This document shows, piece by piece, positions 23,453-35,879 of a stretch of DNA of 52,356 nucleotides. This DNA is from Gnetum montanum (Eukaryota; Streptophyta; Gnetopsida; Gnetales; Gnetaceae). A model generated the notes under the pieces. It was not told the DNA's origin and did not search any database. It saw only the letters and a list, made by a program, of their open reading frames with translations. The stretch lies in NCBI GenBank assembly GCA_015680685.1, contig MNCI01029131.1, positions 1-52,356 of the forward strand. Reading direction: 5' to 3'. The stretch's first letter is position 1. The number at the start of each line of letters is the position of its first letter. The translations under genes and the position numbers were made by a program.

Positions 23453-24440
23453 TTTTATAACTAGATATATTCTTTTTATAGCCATTTGCAAGATTTTTCT
23501 TGATTTTTTTGCAGCCAAAACCCTCAAAAAATCAATGCTGGTCTTTTTCCCCTATGACCAAAATTATAGCATGAAAGTTGTAGGTGGTTTAGTTTTAGCT
23601 TTTCACAGCATTTTTTGTTAATTTAATAGCTCAAATCTAGTATTTATATTCTTTCCACCCTCCCTCCATTGTTTGTGTCTTTTTATTACTAAAAAATTTG
23701 TCTCTAGTTTCTAAAAGTGGGTGGCTAAACTCATCCATGAGTTGGCTTTCCCCCCACTTTTCCAAGCTAAGAAAATTGACAATTGGCTAAAAGAAAATTT
23801 TAGTAAGAAAAGAAAACACCAACTTTTCACTTTGGTTTTTAGCCTTCCCCACATCAATGTTGAGGAAGGAGGTGTGAGATTCCCATCATCTCATCTCCCT
23901 TCTTTTCCTCCTTTGCCATACCCAACATCGAAGTAGTTGGGAGGCTAGTGTTGATGAAGTTAGAAAAACATTTTATAACCAAATATACTTTTTTTAAAAT
24001 TTGAAAGCCATTTCCTAGCCAAAAATACCAAGAAATCCAATGCTGCCTTTACCCCCCTTATGGTAGAAGCCTCAACGTGAAAGCTACAAGTGGTTTGGTT
24101 GCTAGAATTTCACAACATCTATTGTGAATTCCTAGAGCAAAGCTAGCATGGAAGCCTTAATAAACATTTACTTTTTGTTGTCATATTCTTCACCACTAAA
24201 CTAATGTTGGTTTCCATACCATCCAAGCCTACATTTTCCTCCTTTTTGATGAAAGTTGGTAGCCTGCAAAAACCATCTTTGGAAATTGCCAAGTTTCCAT
24301 TTTGGTATTCAAACTTTTCCTCCTCTTTCCAACATTGGAATAAGAAGGTATGAGATTTCCATTATCTCACACCTCTTCTTTCCCCCCTTGCCATACCCAG
24401 CATAGAGCCACTTGTGAGTCCAACATGCATGAGGTTTGAA
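23453..24440 (+). repeat. tandem duplication of about 518 bp
   Basis: Copy 1 starts at 23453 (ttttataactagatatat) and copy 2 at 23971 (ttttataaccaaatatac). Matching points in order are aatcaatgctgg/aatccaatgctgc, gaaagttgtaggtggttt/gaaagctacaagtggttt, tttcacagca/tttcacaaca, and gatttccattatctca with ccttgccatacccagca at the ends. The copies have diverged a good deal, so the duplication is old. A short open frame at 23721-23936 inside copy 1 is not kept in copy 2. Confidence 0.8.
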
Positions 24441-24447
24441 GCCAACA

Positions 24448-24560
24448 TTACCAATATTCCATTTCTAGTAAAGTGGTAAACCCTTATCTCCCACTTACCA
24501 ATATTCCATTTCTAATAAAGGGGTAAACCCTTATCCCCCACATTACCAATATTCCATTTC
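24448..24560 (+). repeat. 47-48-bp tandem repeat
   Basis: ttaccaatattccatttcta starts at 24448, 24495 and 24543. The first two units are complete and nearly identical, and the third is partial. The high identity points to a recent duplication just upstream of the gag of element G. Confidence 0.9.
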
Positions 24561-24670
24561 ATTTTTTGTCAATTTTATTTACTCTAATATTTTTTGAATT
24601 CCATTCACTATAATTTACTTCTATAATAACATTTATAGAATATTCTTAAGCAATCCATAATACTATAGTC

Positions 24671-26600
24671 ATGTCTTCTCAAAAGTCCACCAAATTGCAC
24701 TTCACCTTCACTATCAAAGATTATAACCAACAAGTCATGAGGGTGTATGATCCCAAATACCTTGCTATCATTGAGTATAGGTGATCTTTAAGAGTTAGAG
24801 TGGAGAGTTTTAATTTTGCAACCATTAATGAAGATCGTTATAGATTCATTTGTGCCAAAATGTAGAAAGGCATGCTAATCTTGTGAATTGAAGGTGAGGC
24901 CAAAAGGGAGTTTGAGCCCATACATAGGGGTGGAAAAGAGTACATCTCTTCCCTATATGAATAAATTCCTCTTAATGACATTTACTCTAGCATCCTATCC
25001 CAACTCATTGCCACAAAAAAGGAAGATGACAAGTCTACCTTTGGGGAACAATAGGAAGAGAAGGATGAATTTAGGGTAGAATTTGAGCTTGAGAACATCC
25101 TTGGATGATTGTTCCAAAAAACATCCCCTAATATCATAGAAACTTCCCCTAATGCTTTTTTTTCTCCATGGACATGGTGTCACTATCTTCCACTCCTCGA
25201 CACCCTACTATGATAGATCCCACATTGATTGTAGCCACATATCACACTTAGTGAATGCCATAAACAACAAACTATAACACATTAATGTCATTTACAACAT
25301 AGTCTTGATATCTAAAATCATTAACAGTGGCTTTTATGATCTTGGCACAAATGAAGTTATAACGATCTCATGGTGGACCATGCTCACTTCATTAAGTATC
25401 TCATGGTGGACCCCATGTGAATATTTAACCCTAATGCTCACCTTATTATCTTTCGATCTGAATGTTTGCTCTTGCAACCATGACCTCATACCATCATGAG
25501 GATTTTCCCCATGTCTTTAACTAGGAAAGCAATTGATTAGTATCATGCATTGCCTAGAGGATCCATATCATATTTGGAGGATCTAGTAGACCAATTTGTC
25601 AATAGCTTCAAGTATAACTTAAATCCTAACACAAAACTTGACCAACTCATGAGGGTCAACAAATGATCCTTAGAACTTGTACAAAAATTCATTCAATGAT
25701 GGACTGGACTACTGAATGCAATACCTGAGCCCATAGCCAAAGCACACTTGTTAGCCATATTCAAGTAGTTAATGATTTCATCAAGTCTAAACTCTCCTAT
25801 CTTAATCCATGATCTCTTAGCCAAGCATTCTTGCAAACTAAAAATATAGAGGATGTCACAAAGGCTAGCCATGATCTTGCTTATATATCATATAAAAACC
25901 AAAAAACTAGAAGAGAAAAAGAAAAGAGCAAAAAAAACAACATTACTACAACAACTATAACCAAGGAAACCAAGATCACAAACTAAGGGCCAAAGGTCAA
26001 CTTGCCCAAGGCCACCACCAATTACTGCAATAACTAACCATCAACTTCTAGGACCACCTCATTGACAAAAAATATACCTAACTTTGAAAGGAAGGAAAAG
26101 ACTAAATACACTAAATTTCCATTAAAACCATTCAAGTTTCTAGACTAACTATTAAGAAGTGGACACATGCAACACAAACAAATGAATGAAGTCATTGGAA
26201 AGAAACATGAGCAACTATGCAAAATAGCCAAAGATCCCACTCGGGCAATGAAGGATGATCCCCAGTTTCCTAAATACTTCAAGATAGAAAACTTATTCCA
26301 TTATCATTAGCTATCAATTCATGACATAGACTTATACCTTGCACTAAAGGATGACCTGCAAAGGATGATAGATAGGGGGAAATTGGTCTTAGATTCTTCC
26401 AACCTGCTTTGATAATAAAACTAGTCGATGTAGGTCTACAAAGACCCATGGAATGCTAATGATAGCCCCTATGTTATTTTAACATTCAACATTGATAACA
26501 ACTAGAGACTTGCAAAAGAACCATTCATGATTCAAGTACCTCTCTAAAATGAAAGAGATTCTTTGGCTTCTCATTGCTCAAGAACCCCCTTTGTTGTGAG
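24671..26600 (+). pseudogene. gag: gag remnant of element G
   Basis: Begins with MSSQKSTKLHFTFTIKDYNQ at 24671. The retrotransposon-gag domain is at about 25500-25780: FPMSLTRKAID, a TAG stop for the usual W, YHALPRGSISYLEDLVDQF and FKYNLNPNTKLDQLMRV. A second conserved spot near 26300-26390 (LFHYH, LYLALKDDLQRMIDRGKL) fits the degenerate CHxH knuckle region of Tat-like gag (usually C-x-Y/F-H ... C-x-x-L-K ... I-D-x-G), with the Cys residues lost. Stops and frame changes throughout. Confidence 0.7.
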
Positions 26601-27089
26601 CTAACTATCAAAAATTCCTCTGAGGGAACCTTTTGTCATCAAGGTCTTTCAACCTAATACAACCCAAATAACCATAGCCTGAAAAACTACATAATGATTC
26701 CCTATTATGGCCAATGCTACTACCTCTTTCTTAGAACCAATAGCTAACAATCCAAAAACTACAGCCAAACAAGGAAATAAGCATAGATAAAAGCTTGAAA
26801 ACAAGAGAGAAAATAAGGTAGAGGTACAAAAGGAAGTGTGTCCATTGAAGCTCACTCCCATTTTGTCAATACATATGATGTCCTCTTCCCTAACCTCTTC
26901 AATCAACAATCCACAAGAAGACACCAAATCCCACAATGAAGACAACAAAGAAGAGCCACAATAGCCATAGCCTAAAGTTGAAGTTTGCATTTTGGGATGC
27001 ATGGAGGAAGTAAATAAAAAGTAAGGTGACAAGCCCATGGTCAAATATAAAAAATTCCTTAGTGCAATGGACCAATTTAGGTAATCACT

Positions 27090-27990
27090 CAAGCATAAAA
27101 ACACAACCTTGAGCTTATACAACCTAATCATGACTTCTTCCATAGATCGTGAGGTGCTAGTCAAAATCTTGATCTCCATACTCATTAGTGAGGATATTCT
27201 TGCTAATGATGAAGCCATCCATATAGTAATGATTCCTCCATTACCAAGGAAGGAGAAATCAATACCCTTAACATTTCATGATAGAAAAATTAAAATTAAT
27301 TCCCAAAAAGATGAAGTGACTATAGCCCCTTTATTTATAACTATACACATAGGAAAATTTAAAATACATCATATGCATGTTGATGATGGAGCTGCAACAA
27401 ATTTCATCCCATGCACCATCGTTGAATCCTTGGGCTTAACTAAGCAAGTATAACTTACAACCACTATAGGTATTAAGTCCTTCAATGGATCAAGAGCTTC
27501 TATCAAGGGGTTTATCTCCTTGGATTTTGTAGTCAAAGAATAATTCCCTACAATCATAAACTTCTTAGTGATTGAAGAGACACTACGATTTAACCTAAAC
27601 CTTAGAAGACATTGGTTGGCTTAGTTATGAGCTGTGTCCTTACCCATTCATTAATAAATTCAACTTCCTTACTAGGTAAAATCATTATTCATGATGACAA
27701 TGTAGCTCCCCTACCTATCAACAATGTAGACATAGAATAGGGGTTTGAACTGGTGCTTCAAGAAGAATATCCTAACCATGAAGAGAAAAGACCCAAGATA
27801 GCCAATGGGATACATTATTGGACAAACTTCCTTTTAACATCATATGTGAAGGGGATGGTGAATATACACTTGTGCAAAGTAGGCCTTACTCACTCACTAA
27901 TCTTACAAAAATTGGGAAGAGTCTACACAAGTAAAGTTTACCTTAACCTTCCCATACCTCTATGACCAAATGCTAAAATAGCCAAATAGC
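27090..27990 (+). pseudogene. aspartic protease remnant of element G
   Basis: SLYNLIMTSSIDREVLVKIL (27112 on) matches the helical segment that precedes the protease in Tat-type gypsy proteins. The active site reads MHVDDGAATNFIP near 27380, where the family has VDNGSSxN; Asp-Gly is kept. IKSFNGSRASIKGFISLDF follows, and then RRHWLA in place of the GRxWI motif. The part 27753-27965 is open in another frame and ends the protein. 27109-27453 is one of the longer uninterrupted plus-strand frames here (114 codons). No RT follows. Confidence 0.8.
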
Positions 27991-28143
27991 CTTATTTTTA
28001 TTTTTCAATTTATTATATTTTGTTATTTTATGCACATAGCCTATGCATGTAAACTAAGTTTATTTTCATTACTACCTATTTGCTACAACCTTTCTTTATT
28101 TTTACTTATGTTTAAAAAGAAAAGCATCTATTTCAAACATGAT

Positions 28144-28312
28144 TCGCTATGACCTTAAACTAGCACTTAGTCCACTATGACCTTAAACTAGCATTTTCAT
28201 CCACTAAGACATTAAACTGGCATCACATCCACTAAGATGTTAAATTGGCACTACAATCTACTAAGAATCTAAACTTGCAATATGGCTAACCATGGCCTTA
28301 AACTGATGAAAC
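28144..28312 (+). repeat. 28-30-bp tandem repeat (CCACTAAGACCTTAAACTGGCA type)
   Basis: Five to six units, for example tccactatgaccttaaactagcat, tccactaagacattaaactggcat and tccactaagatgttaaattggca, followed by decayed ones. It lies in the AT-rich non-coding stretch 27990-28668 between the protease and the antisense ORF of element G. Confidence 0.85.
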
Positions 28313-28668
28313 TATATAACTTGTTTCCATAATGGCCTAAAACTACCAAACATTCCTATTATTACCATATCTTTCATTTCTTAGCCTATTATCACATTGA
28401 TTAGCCAGTAAATGTTATAACCAAAATCATAAATATAGACATTTTCAAAAGTTTACAACATTTACAATATTCACTACTACTATAGATACATATAGCCAAA
28501 AATAAAACCAAGTGTTTAAATTTAAAATTAAACTATCCATAACACACATAGCCATGGCCACACTATGTGGAAAAAATGTCAAAGAATAAAAATCATTTAT
28601 AACATAGTATTGGCTAACCATAGCCATAAAAATAAAAATAAATAGCCAACAAGCTAAACTAAAGGAGG

Positions 28669-30430
28669 CTATTGAGTGGCATCTGGAGGAGGAAGTGGTG
28701 GGTCATTCCCACCCTCACCACTATGGGCACCAATGTCTCCTAGGGCTTGAAATGCAACAACATATAGCCAGTTAGTAAACCATAGCTAAAATGATAAGTT
28801 AAAATGAAGACTAAAGCATAGAATATATCAAACTTGTGAAGATTCTAGCTCTATTACTTCTAGGGATAGATGGTGAAGGCCTTCTTCCAAATAATGGAGG
28901 ATCGTGTCCTCCATCATGTTGATCCAATCAACATACCCAAGATCAATGCCAAAAAGGATTTTGAACCTATCTATAGGAGTCCAAGTAGGAGGCTCATGGG
29001 TAGTAATAGCTATAGAGGTCTCACCTGCAATTGTGGTGATATAAAGAGTAGGGGATTGCTCCACCTTGAGGGCACATTCAAAACATTGATAAGCACTCGT
29101 TGCCTATATTTCCTAAATGAACATCTCTCTCTTGTGTCATTTAATCAACTCTTCCTTAAGCCACTTTAGGTAGGCCCAACAATTAGCATTATATTAACAC
29201 TTGTGGGCATTTTTTGTCTTGCCCCACTCTAGGACAAAAGTGTATTGATCCTTCCAATCCTCAACCTTTTGATAAATGAGGCCCATATATAGACGTTGCT
29301 TCACCATCTCTCGTAGGATCACTACTTTGTCCTAAATGACATGTGAGTAGTAGGTCCATGTGATCTCCTTAGTTTGTAACTCCTCTAAGTTAGCCACCTA
29401 GGCTTCCACAAAGGCTTTACGGTCTTGGATATCCCTAATCATATCCTCCTACCTTTGATTCTTTTGCCTCAAGGCCACAACTTCCTCCCATAGAAATTCA
29501 TTGGACCTCTCTAGCTCCCATGAAGCTTTTTCCCATGACATTGCTAAATTAGTGGCAGTGTTGTATAGCTTCACTAATACACTAGACACATCAGAGGGAA
29601 GTCTAGGGAAGGAGTCTACCTCCATGTCTCTGCTAGGGTCCCACTCCATAGATAGTACTACACAAAGCATAAAATAAAACCATAAGAAAAAACATAAAAT
29701 AGCCATAATGCAAACAAGCCTATGATTGAAGCACATAAAATAAAATTCTTACCTATCTTATGTGCGATCTGATGTAGTTGATTGATGATATTCTTAGTCA
29801 TCCCACATAGGAACTCCACATTGTTTGGAGTCTTCATATAGTTTTTGCACAAAACATAGGGATAGGAGCTTGCATTAGTGGCTCAAGAACTATTGTAGGC
29901 ATAACAATCATTGAAAGGCTAGGATGATAGCCAAAGATAACCAATGAAATATAGTGAAAATGTTAGTGCATGGGCATACTTGGCCCCTCCTCCTCTTCCC
30001 CCTCTAGGATGATGATGGGAGAGGTACCTGGTACCACCTCACCAAAAAAGGCATCTAGATCATCTACACTAGCATTGATAAGTCCTTTAACCATAGGTTG
30101 CTTTAGGAGTGCCTCTTCTGCATGCCTTTTTTTCCCTTCATAACAACTTGGGCTACTATACCCTAATGCTTATCTACAAGCCTAGGACATAAAAAACTAG
30201 TTGACACATAAAACCATAACTTATCCATAACATTTTAAAACATGAAATAGCCAAAGTTAAAGAAAGAATACTTGTAATTGTCTGCTATTATGGCTTAAGC
30301 TTAAGATTAAGCTTCTTTGGGGTAGGTTGATCTGATGCTGGGGGTACCTTCTCCAAAGGCCTCTTAAGTTTATCTCTAGCTACCCCTTTAGCCTCCATGC
30401 ATTGTCATCTAGCATCCTATACATTAGTAG
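28669..30430 (-). pseudogene. spliced antisense ORF, unknown protein, element G
   Basis: Read on the minus strand, at least five exons can be joined across GT-AG introns: exon a about 30420-30272 (MEAKGVARDKLKRPLEKVPP), intron 30271-30182; exon b 30181-29980 (INASVDDLDAFFGEVVPGTS, GEEEEGP), intron 29979-29890; exon c 29889-29753 (MKTPNNVEFLCGMTKNIINQ), intron 29752-29658; exon d 29657-28834 (SMEWDPSRDMEVDSFPRLPS, ASWELERSNEFLWEEVVALR, and LYITTIAGETSIAITTHEPP near its end); exon e ending at 28669 with GGNDPPLPPPDATQ and a stop. Introns are 90-95 bases; the last is either 48 or 88 bases. Exon c has a one-base loss in an A-run. Exon d has about five TAG stops where CAG would fit, and a TGA where CGA would fit. 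The middle is coiled-coil-like. Function unknown. Confidence 0.6.
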
Positions 30431-30899
30431 GAAATGAGAGGGGATCATCATCATCAGTTTATTTGGAGACTCATACTGCCAAACATTAACATTCTTGGTG
30501 GTGATAGATATTGTTTCATCCATTTCCTTTGGTGGGTTCTGGGCCTACACTATTGGATAAATGTTCTTTATCCAAGGCCTAGAAAGTTTTCTTGGGTTTT
30601 GGGAAAACCATCACCCATTCCTATACACTACCAAAAACTTTTCAAGGCTCTACAATCACATGTAGTTGATCACAATGCAAGGCACAATTGATCTAAATCT
30701 CTCATACACATACAAGACTAAGATCCAACATATATAAGAGTCACAATAATTAATTCACATATATAATTGACCATAGATGTGCACAAAACTCTCATGCAAT
30801 ATCTCACTCTTAACTCTTGATAAATCCAAAAAAATTTGGAACAATGATATCAAATCTATAATTTCATAGATTCATTATCATATCTCAACATACATTATC
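30431..30899 (+). other. non-coding junction between elements G and B
   Basis: No supported gene. Minus-strand frames just above the antisense ORF (MDETISITTKNVNVWQYESP near 30510) might be an extra upstream exon of that ORF. The DNA from about 30700 is AT-rich and probably belongs to the LTR of element B. Confidence 0.3.
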
Positions 30900-31686
30900 A
30901 TATAAATAATATTGCAAGGTGTGTGCTAACCTATGTAACTAGTAGTTAGGCATATGGATCCATAGTAGATTTGATAGCTTAGAAACAAAACTATTTCAGT
31001 TTGTTTTCTTGAATTTAGTACTTAGCAGTCTGTGCTCATAGTGTGATGTTGTGTAATTGAATGAAATCTTTATTTGAGTGTGATGCACTTAGATGCATTA
31101 CATGACTAGCAATAAAGATTAAGGTTAATCTACATCATTACAATAACACTTAGTTTTATTTCTATTTCCAATTAGTTTACTATTTACTATTTTCATAATT
31201 AATATTTACAATTACTTGTAATTTACTTTTAATATTTTTAAGTGGAATGAGTACAATAGATATTGAGCATGTAAGTGTAACTACTTGGTAACCTAGTAGT
31301 ATTGTCACTTGGTACACCCAGTAGTGTGGTACTTGGTAATACTAGTAGTAGTTGCATGATGTTTAAGGTGTGACCGAAAGATCAAGACCAGATACTCATC
31401 ACATAGGCTAGTTTAGATTTGTTTTAATATCACTTAGATTTAGAAACCTTTACTTGAACATCATGTTTACTAGGAGTGTAAAGGCTAATTCAACATCAAT
31501 ATCATATACCTCATTGTGAGTTAAACCATCAGCATTGATTTTACTAACTCAAATGGGAAGACAATGATCGTGAAGTTAACCAATTACTGGTATAATCACA
31601 TTTCCTTATCTATAAATTTCAACTAGGATTGTGTGTAAACACTTGTATCTCATATGGTTGGGTGTTGGATACTTTTCCTCTCATCA
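30900..31686 (+). repeat. 5' LTR of element B (left border uncertain)
   Basis: The right border is set by ctcatca at 31680-31686, one base before the primer-binding site, exactly as in element C (ends 36777). A TATA-like tataaata is at 30901. Shared landmarks with the LTR of C are gaaatctttatttgag near 31063, caataaagatta near 31111, cttggtaacctagtagt near 31285 and gggaagacaatgatcgtg near 31555. The left end could not be fixed. Confidence 0.65.
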
Positions 31687-31687
31687 T

Positions 31688-31705
31688 TGGTGTTATTACA
31701 TAGGA
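31688..31705 (+). promoter_or_regulatory. primer-binding site of element B, decayed tRNA-Asp type
   Basis: tggtgttattacatagga lies one base behind the LTR end. It aligns to the Asp-tRNA-complementary site TGGCGCCGTTGCCGGGGA used by Athila-type elements; seven of nine differences are C-to-T or G-to-A. The position equals that in element C. Confidence 0.55.
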
Positions 31706-31824
31706 TAAGTTAATGTTATACTAAGTAATTAATTTTTCAAAGTTTGTTGTATCAAAATCTAACTCTAATCTTTACAACTTTAAAATAATGCATATTTAAC
31801 AAAAATCATCAAGAAATGATAACA

Positions 31825-33895
31825 TGGCTTCACATAATTATCAATTGTCACCTACCAAGTAAACAATAAGGAGTAGTGATAGAATTGCTAATGAAGAAGA
31901 TTGGGGAATGCCAATGCAAACATGTATTACTTATACTCACACTAATTCATATCATCTAGAATTTACCTTCATATTCCATTAGGATAAATAAATGAGGTGG
32001 AGAGACATGCAAGGCAACATAGTAGTGCCTCCCAAATGTGCAGCACTAAACATCCTACAAACTACTTAAGGGAAATGCACTTGGACCAGATTCATGAAGG
32101 GTATCATGTGACTCAACACATGACCAGACCTTATGAATCTAAAATGAAGAAAATAAATAAAAATGATACTATGAAAATCAAACATGGTCATACCAAATGG
32201 AGTCAAGGAGACACACCTATTATCATAGAAGATCTTGATACTAATCAATTCATTTCAAAACAGCTTCACTAAAAGTATGAGGAGCCATCAAAGATACCTA
32301 TCATTAGATTAGGGGAACCTATCAAAGCCTAACTTCACTCTACTCTGGTAGAGACATGTTAGGAGGAGGCTACTAACACAATATACAAGGGGGACTCTAG
32401 GCTAAGGGATCCTATTAAGTTTTACAAGAAAACTCATAAAAAGAGTCATGAAAGGAGAACCAACTGGGTATTGTTCTCCTACTAGCTCCTTTGCTTCATC
32501 ATGATCATTAGAGCACTATGATAGGAGATAGCATAAGTATTGAGATTTTGATAAGGAAAAGAGAAGAGCTCATGGTCATCATAATTGATACTCAAGGTAT
32601 TCCAATTCAGAAGATGAGAAGTATGAAAAAAGAAGACATAGAAATAGAAGAGAGGATCAACAGAGACATGAGCATAGAAGAGGTCATCACTACCATAGAG
32701 CTTATGAACCTGATCATGATGTTGAACCCCTTATGGTAACTTGGAACATGATCAACATTTAGGAATCAGTGTACCTACCAACTAGGAACATGTAAGATAA
32801 CTGAATCAAAGGGTTAGATATGAATAACATCCATCAATTTGAAGAAGGTTATAATGCTAATCCTCAGCATCACCTTCAAGCATTCCACAATGCCTATGTC
32901 CTTCAAAACATAGAGAGTGATTGGCAAAAATTGAAGTTAGTTCCTAGAACACTTGTGAAGGAAGCAAAAAGCTGGTACAAGTCATTATAACCTGAATCCA
33001 TCAAACACTAGAGTACCATGCTCAAAAGTTTCAATGACAAATATTAGACATATTCATGAGTGTTGAACTTAAGAAAGAAAATCAAAAATTAGAAATAAGA
33101 GACTCAAGATATCCTTGATGTAGCAATGGATATATATTATTCATTGTTACATAGAGGCCTAGGCCATAGATTTTCATCAAAGGAATAGTTAAGATGCATC
33201 ATAGATGGCTAAGAAGAAAAAAAAGAGAGACCCTTGGGATTTATGTCCAAGGAAGACTATTAGAATTAACCATCTATCATATTCAAATACTCATCAATAA
33301 AGTGGAAAAAGAAGAAGGAGAACTCATAAAAATGGAATTAGTAGAAGAATACAATAGAGATCCATCAATCAAGAAAATAGATGCATGGGTGTGTGATACC
33401 CAAGAGAAAGAAACCTTTGACTAGGTCATCACAAAGGAAATGCTTCCAATTTAGAAATCTCTTATTAATGTAGTAGCACAAGTAGTGAAAATGTGGGATT
33501 TGGTAGATGAATAATGTACAATAGCACTAACGATTGTGGAGGGGAATGCAAAATAAGCACTCAATAGATGTAGAGGAAATTTGGACAAAAGGGCAAAGTG
33601 GCTTTAGTAGCTAGGTACTCAACCACTAGCTTCACAGATGATGAAGGTTGCATTGTGTGCTAGTACAAGAATCTTAAGGGAAGTTTTCTAATTATGGTAC
33701 ATCTACAAGAAACTAGGACATACACACTTAACCCATGATTTGTTCAAAAGAAAATACCAAAATGGTTACCTTATCCTCAAGGTAACTACAGATGACAACC
33801 TCAACTAATGTACTCTCCTAGTGGGGTCTTACTACAACCATAGTAGTAGTACCATCAATAGTAGTAGTAGCCATAATTATGGACAATGCCATATG
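31825..33895 (+). pseudogene. gag: gag remnant of gypsy element B
   Basis: Starts with MASHNYQLSPTK at 31825, parallel to elements A and C. RIANEEDWGMPMQTCITYTH follows, and near 32540-32710 a very basic linker (NRREDQQRHEHRRGHHYHRA) in a frame different from the longest open frame there. The gag domain reads GLDMNNIHQFEEGYNANPQH at about 32810 and HHLQAFHNAYVLQNIESDWQ near 32870, then LKLVPRTLVKEAKSWYKSL. Homology continues into the tyrosine/serine linker (33800-33880) and stops at about 33895. No protease, RT or integrase follows, so the element is truncated. Confidence 0.75.
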
Positions 33896-35879
33896 TAATT
33901 AGATAAATATAATTCTTTCCTCTTACTTTTGATTCCCATTTTTAATACAATTGAAAATTTTGATTTTAATAACTAAATATCTACAAAAATTAGAAGTTGT
34001 ATAAATAGGTTTCATATGCTTAATGGGATCAATAAGGCTAACAATTTCCTACTTAACTTTATAAAACAATAAATGGAAAAATATATAACTTGAAAAAACA
34101 AAGATGTTTAGCATGTTCTTTAGATTGGGCATTAAAATTTAAAGCTCACTTATGAATGATCAACATTATATACTTATGTATAAAAGACCTTATATCTAGG
34201 ACACACTGTACCATCAAAACATTATCTAGCTTAACAAGGAGATAGCATGGCATGAAACATTTGATGTCATATATTTTTCGTTATGTCACTTAACTATGAA
34301 ATGAAACTTTAATTACAAAGTAGGTAACTAAAAATTTGAATGAACACATATTGTAATGAAAGATTAAAAACCAATGATTCATAATCATTAGAAAGAACAA
34401 CATTAGGTATCTTAGTTGTATTAACATCACTAAAAGGATACATCACAAAACTGTTCTTACTAGCTTTTAAATTTACATTTTAAAAATCAACTAAAATTTT
34501 TTTACAAAAAAAAGAATTAGAAATTTTAATATTGGTTAAAGAATTTAAAATTAATATAGAATCTCCCATAGGGGAATTCTAGAGAATTAGATTTGCTACA
34601 AAAAAAATCAAGAGAAAAATAAGATCTTATAAAAAAATTTGATTCACTGGAGAAACATTAGATCTACTTAAGAAATCAAATTTACTAGAGAAACATGAAA
34701 TTAATTGATCATTAAATCAAGATTTCATCCAATTATTAAGCAAAAAAGAAACCTAGAATTTAACCAATTTTGTTATGCTCTACTTGAAAATTGATTACAT
34801 ATAAGGCTTAAAATATACAAGTTAAGAATTGGGAAAAAGAATTTTTATCTTAAATATTGGCATCTAGTCTTCTACAAATTATGAAACAACATTAATAATA
34901 TGATTATTTTCAATACAATTGGAAATATCATAATAAATATTTAAAAAGAAAAAAATTAAAATATTACATTTTGTAACCAAATAACATGTGCAAATTAGAT
35001 AAATGAATGATTGAATTTTCCTCTTAATAAAAGCCTCATATACTATTTATTAAAGTATGAACTCTAGTTTTAATACTTATGCATGAACATCGAGAGATAT
35101 ACTTCCCTATATTCTTCTTTATGTCGAGCCACTAATACATCTATAGTAAGCCCTAGTACATCTTTTGCCTACTTGGACGCATTTGGTATCTACTTGTGTG
35201 GGCCTCATCTATCAACTAAAATCCAAAAATTTCTAGAACATATGCCCAACCATCTCTTCATAATACATCATGATTGTCAATAGATAATGGTCTATCAAAG
35301 GGGATATGTTACCTCAACTCTTGATGCCACGGATCTTACTGCTACTCTTGAATCTACTATAAATCTGATTAGATAGTCACACTATTAAGTTTACTAGCAA
35401 CCCTTTTCCTAAATACATAATAAATTGACAATAAGATAACTTTAACTAAGATAACATGACCTAAAATGTCACACCATCTTTAACAAGCTAGAATAATGAT
35501 AATCAGCATTCATAATTTGAGATATGCAAGTTAATACCTACTATACACTTTACATGATGTAACAATTGTAGACTTCAAGGAAGTATGTAATCATTTAAAT
35601 ATTGTACGAATTATTCAAATAACTTTATTTAAGAATTTTAAGGTACCAAATAGAATTTCCAATTATTTACACAATGTTAAAGTAAAATAGCTTTAGATAT
35701 AACAATACTTACTATCCAATTTGAAAGAAATATTCTTCAAATAAGTTGAAAGTACCATGCTTGTAATCTGAAGGTTAAGGTTTTTCTTAAAAATAATGAA
35801 TTACAATATGAATTTTAGTAGTGGTTTTACCTAAACTTGATAGCATACCCATTGAATCTATACAAGAAAAAAGAATTGA
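33896..35879 (+). other. AT-rich stretch without recognised gene
   Basis: Nearly 2 kb of AT-rich DNA with no domain that I recognise on either strand. The open frame 35083-35283 (66 codons) has no familiar motif. The start coincides with the point where the gag of element B breaks off, so this may be an insertion, or host DNA into which B and C inserted. The last few hundred bases may belong to the LTR of element C. Confidence 0.4.

Larger units (their letters stand above)
24671..30430 (+). mobile_element. Tat-like gypsy element G: gag-protease plus antisense ORF, no RT
   Basis: Plus-strand gag (24671-26600) and protease (27100-27990) are followed by non-coding repeats and then a multi-exon ORF on the opposite strand (28669-30430). 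No RT, RNase H or integrase lies between. The protease with its upstream SLYNLIMTSSIDREVL segment is typical of Tat-type elements, and some Tat elements (Grande) are known to carry an antisense ORF before the 3' LTR. LTR borders were not found. Confidence 0.6.

Noticed and set aside
26649-27218. Longest open frame of the window (189 codons, minus strand)
   Set aside because: Lies antisense to the gag-protease linker of element G. The sequence is leucine/serine-rich without domain, as expected opposite a stop-poor plus-strand region.
32518-32739. Open frame of 73 codons within element B
   Set aside because: Out-of-frame reading of the basic gag linker; the aligned frame gives R/H-rich sequence that matches A and C.
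34501-34760. Charged, coiled-coil-like reading in the AT-rich block
   Set aside because: Composition alone (A-rich DNA gives K/E/I codons) explains it; no conserved motif and many stops.
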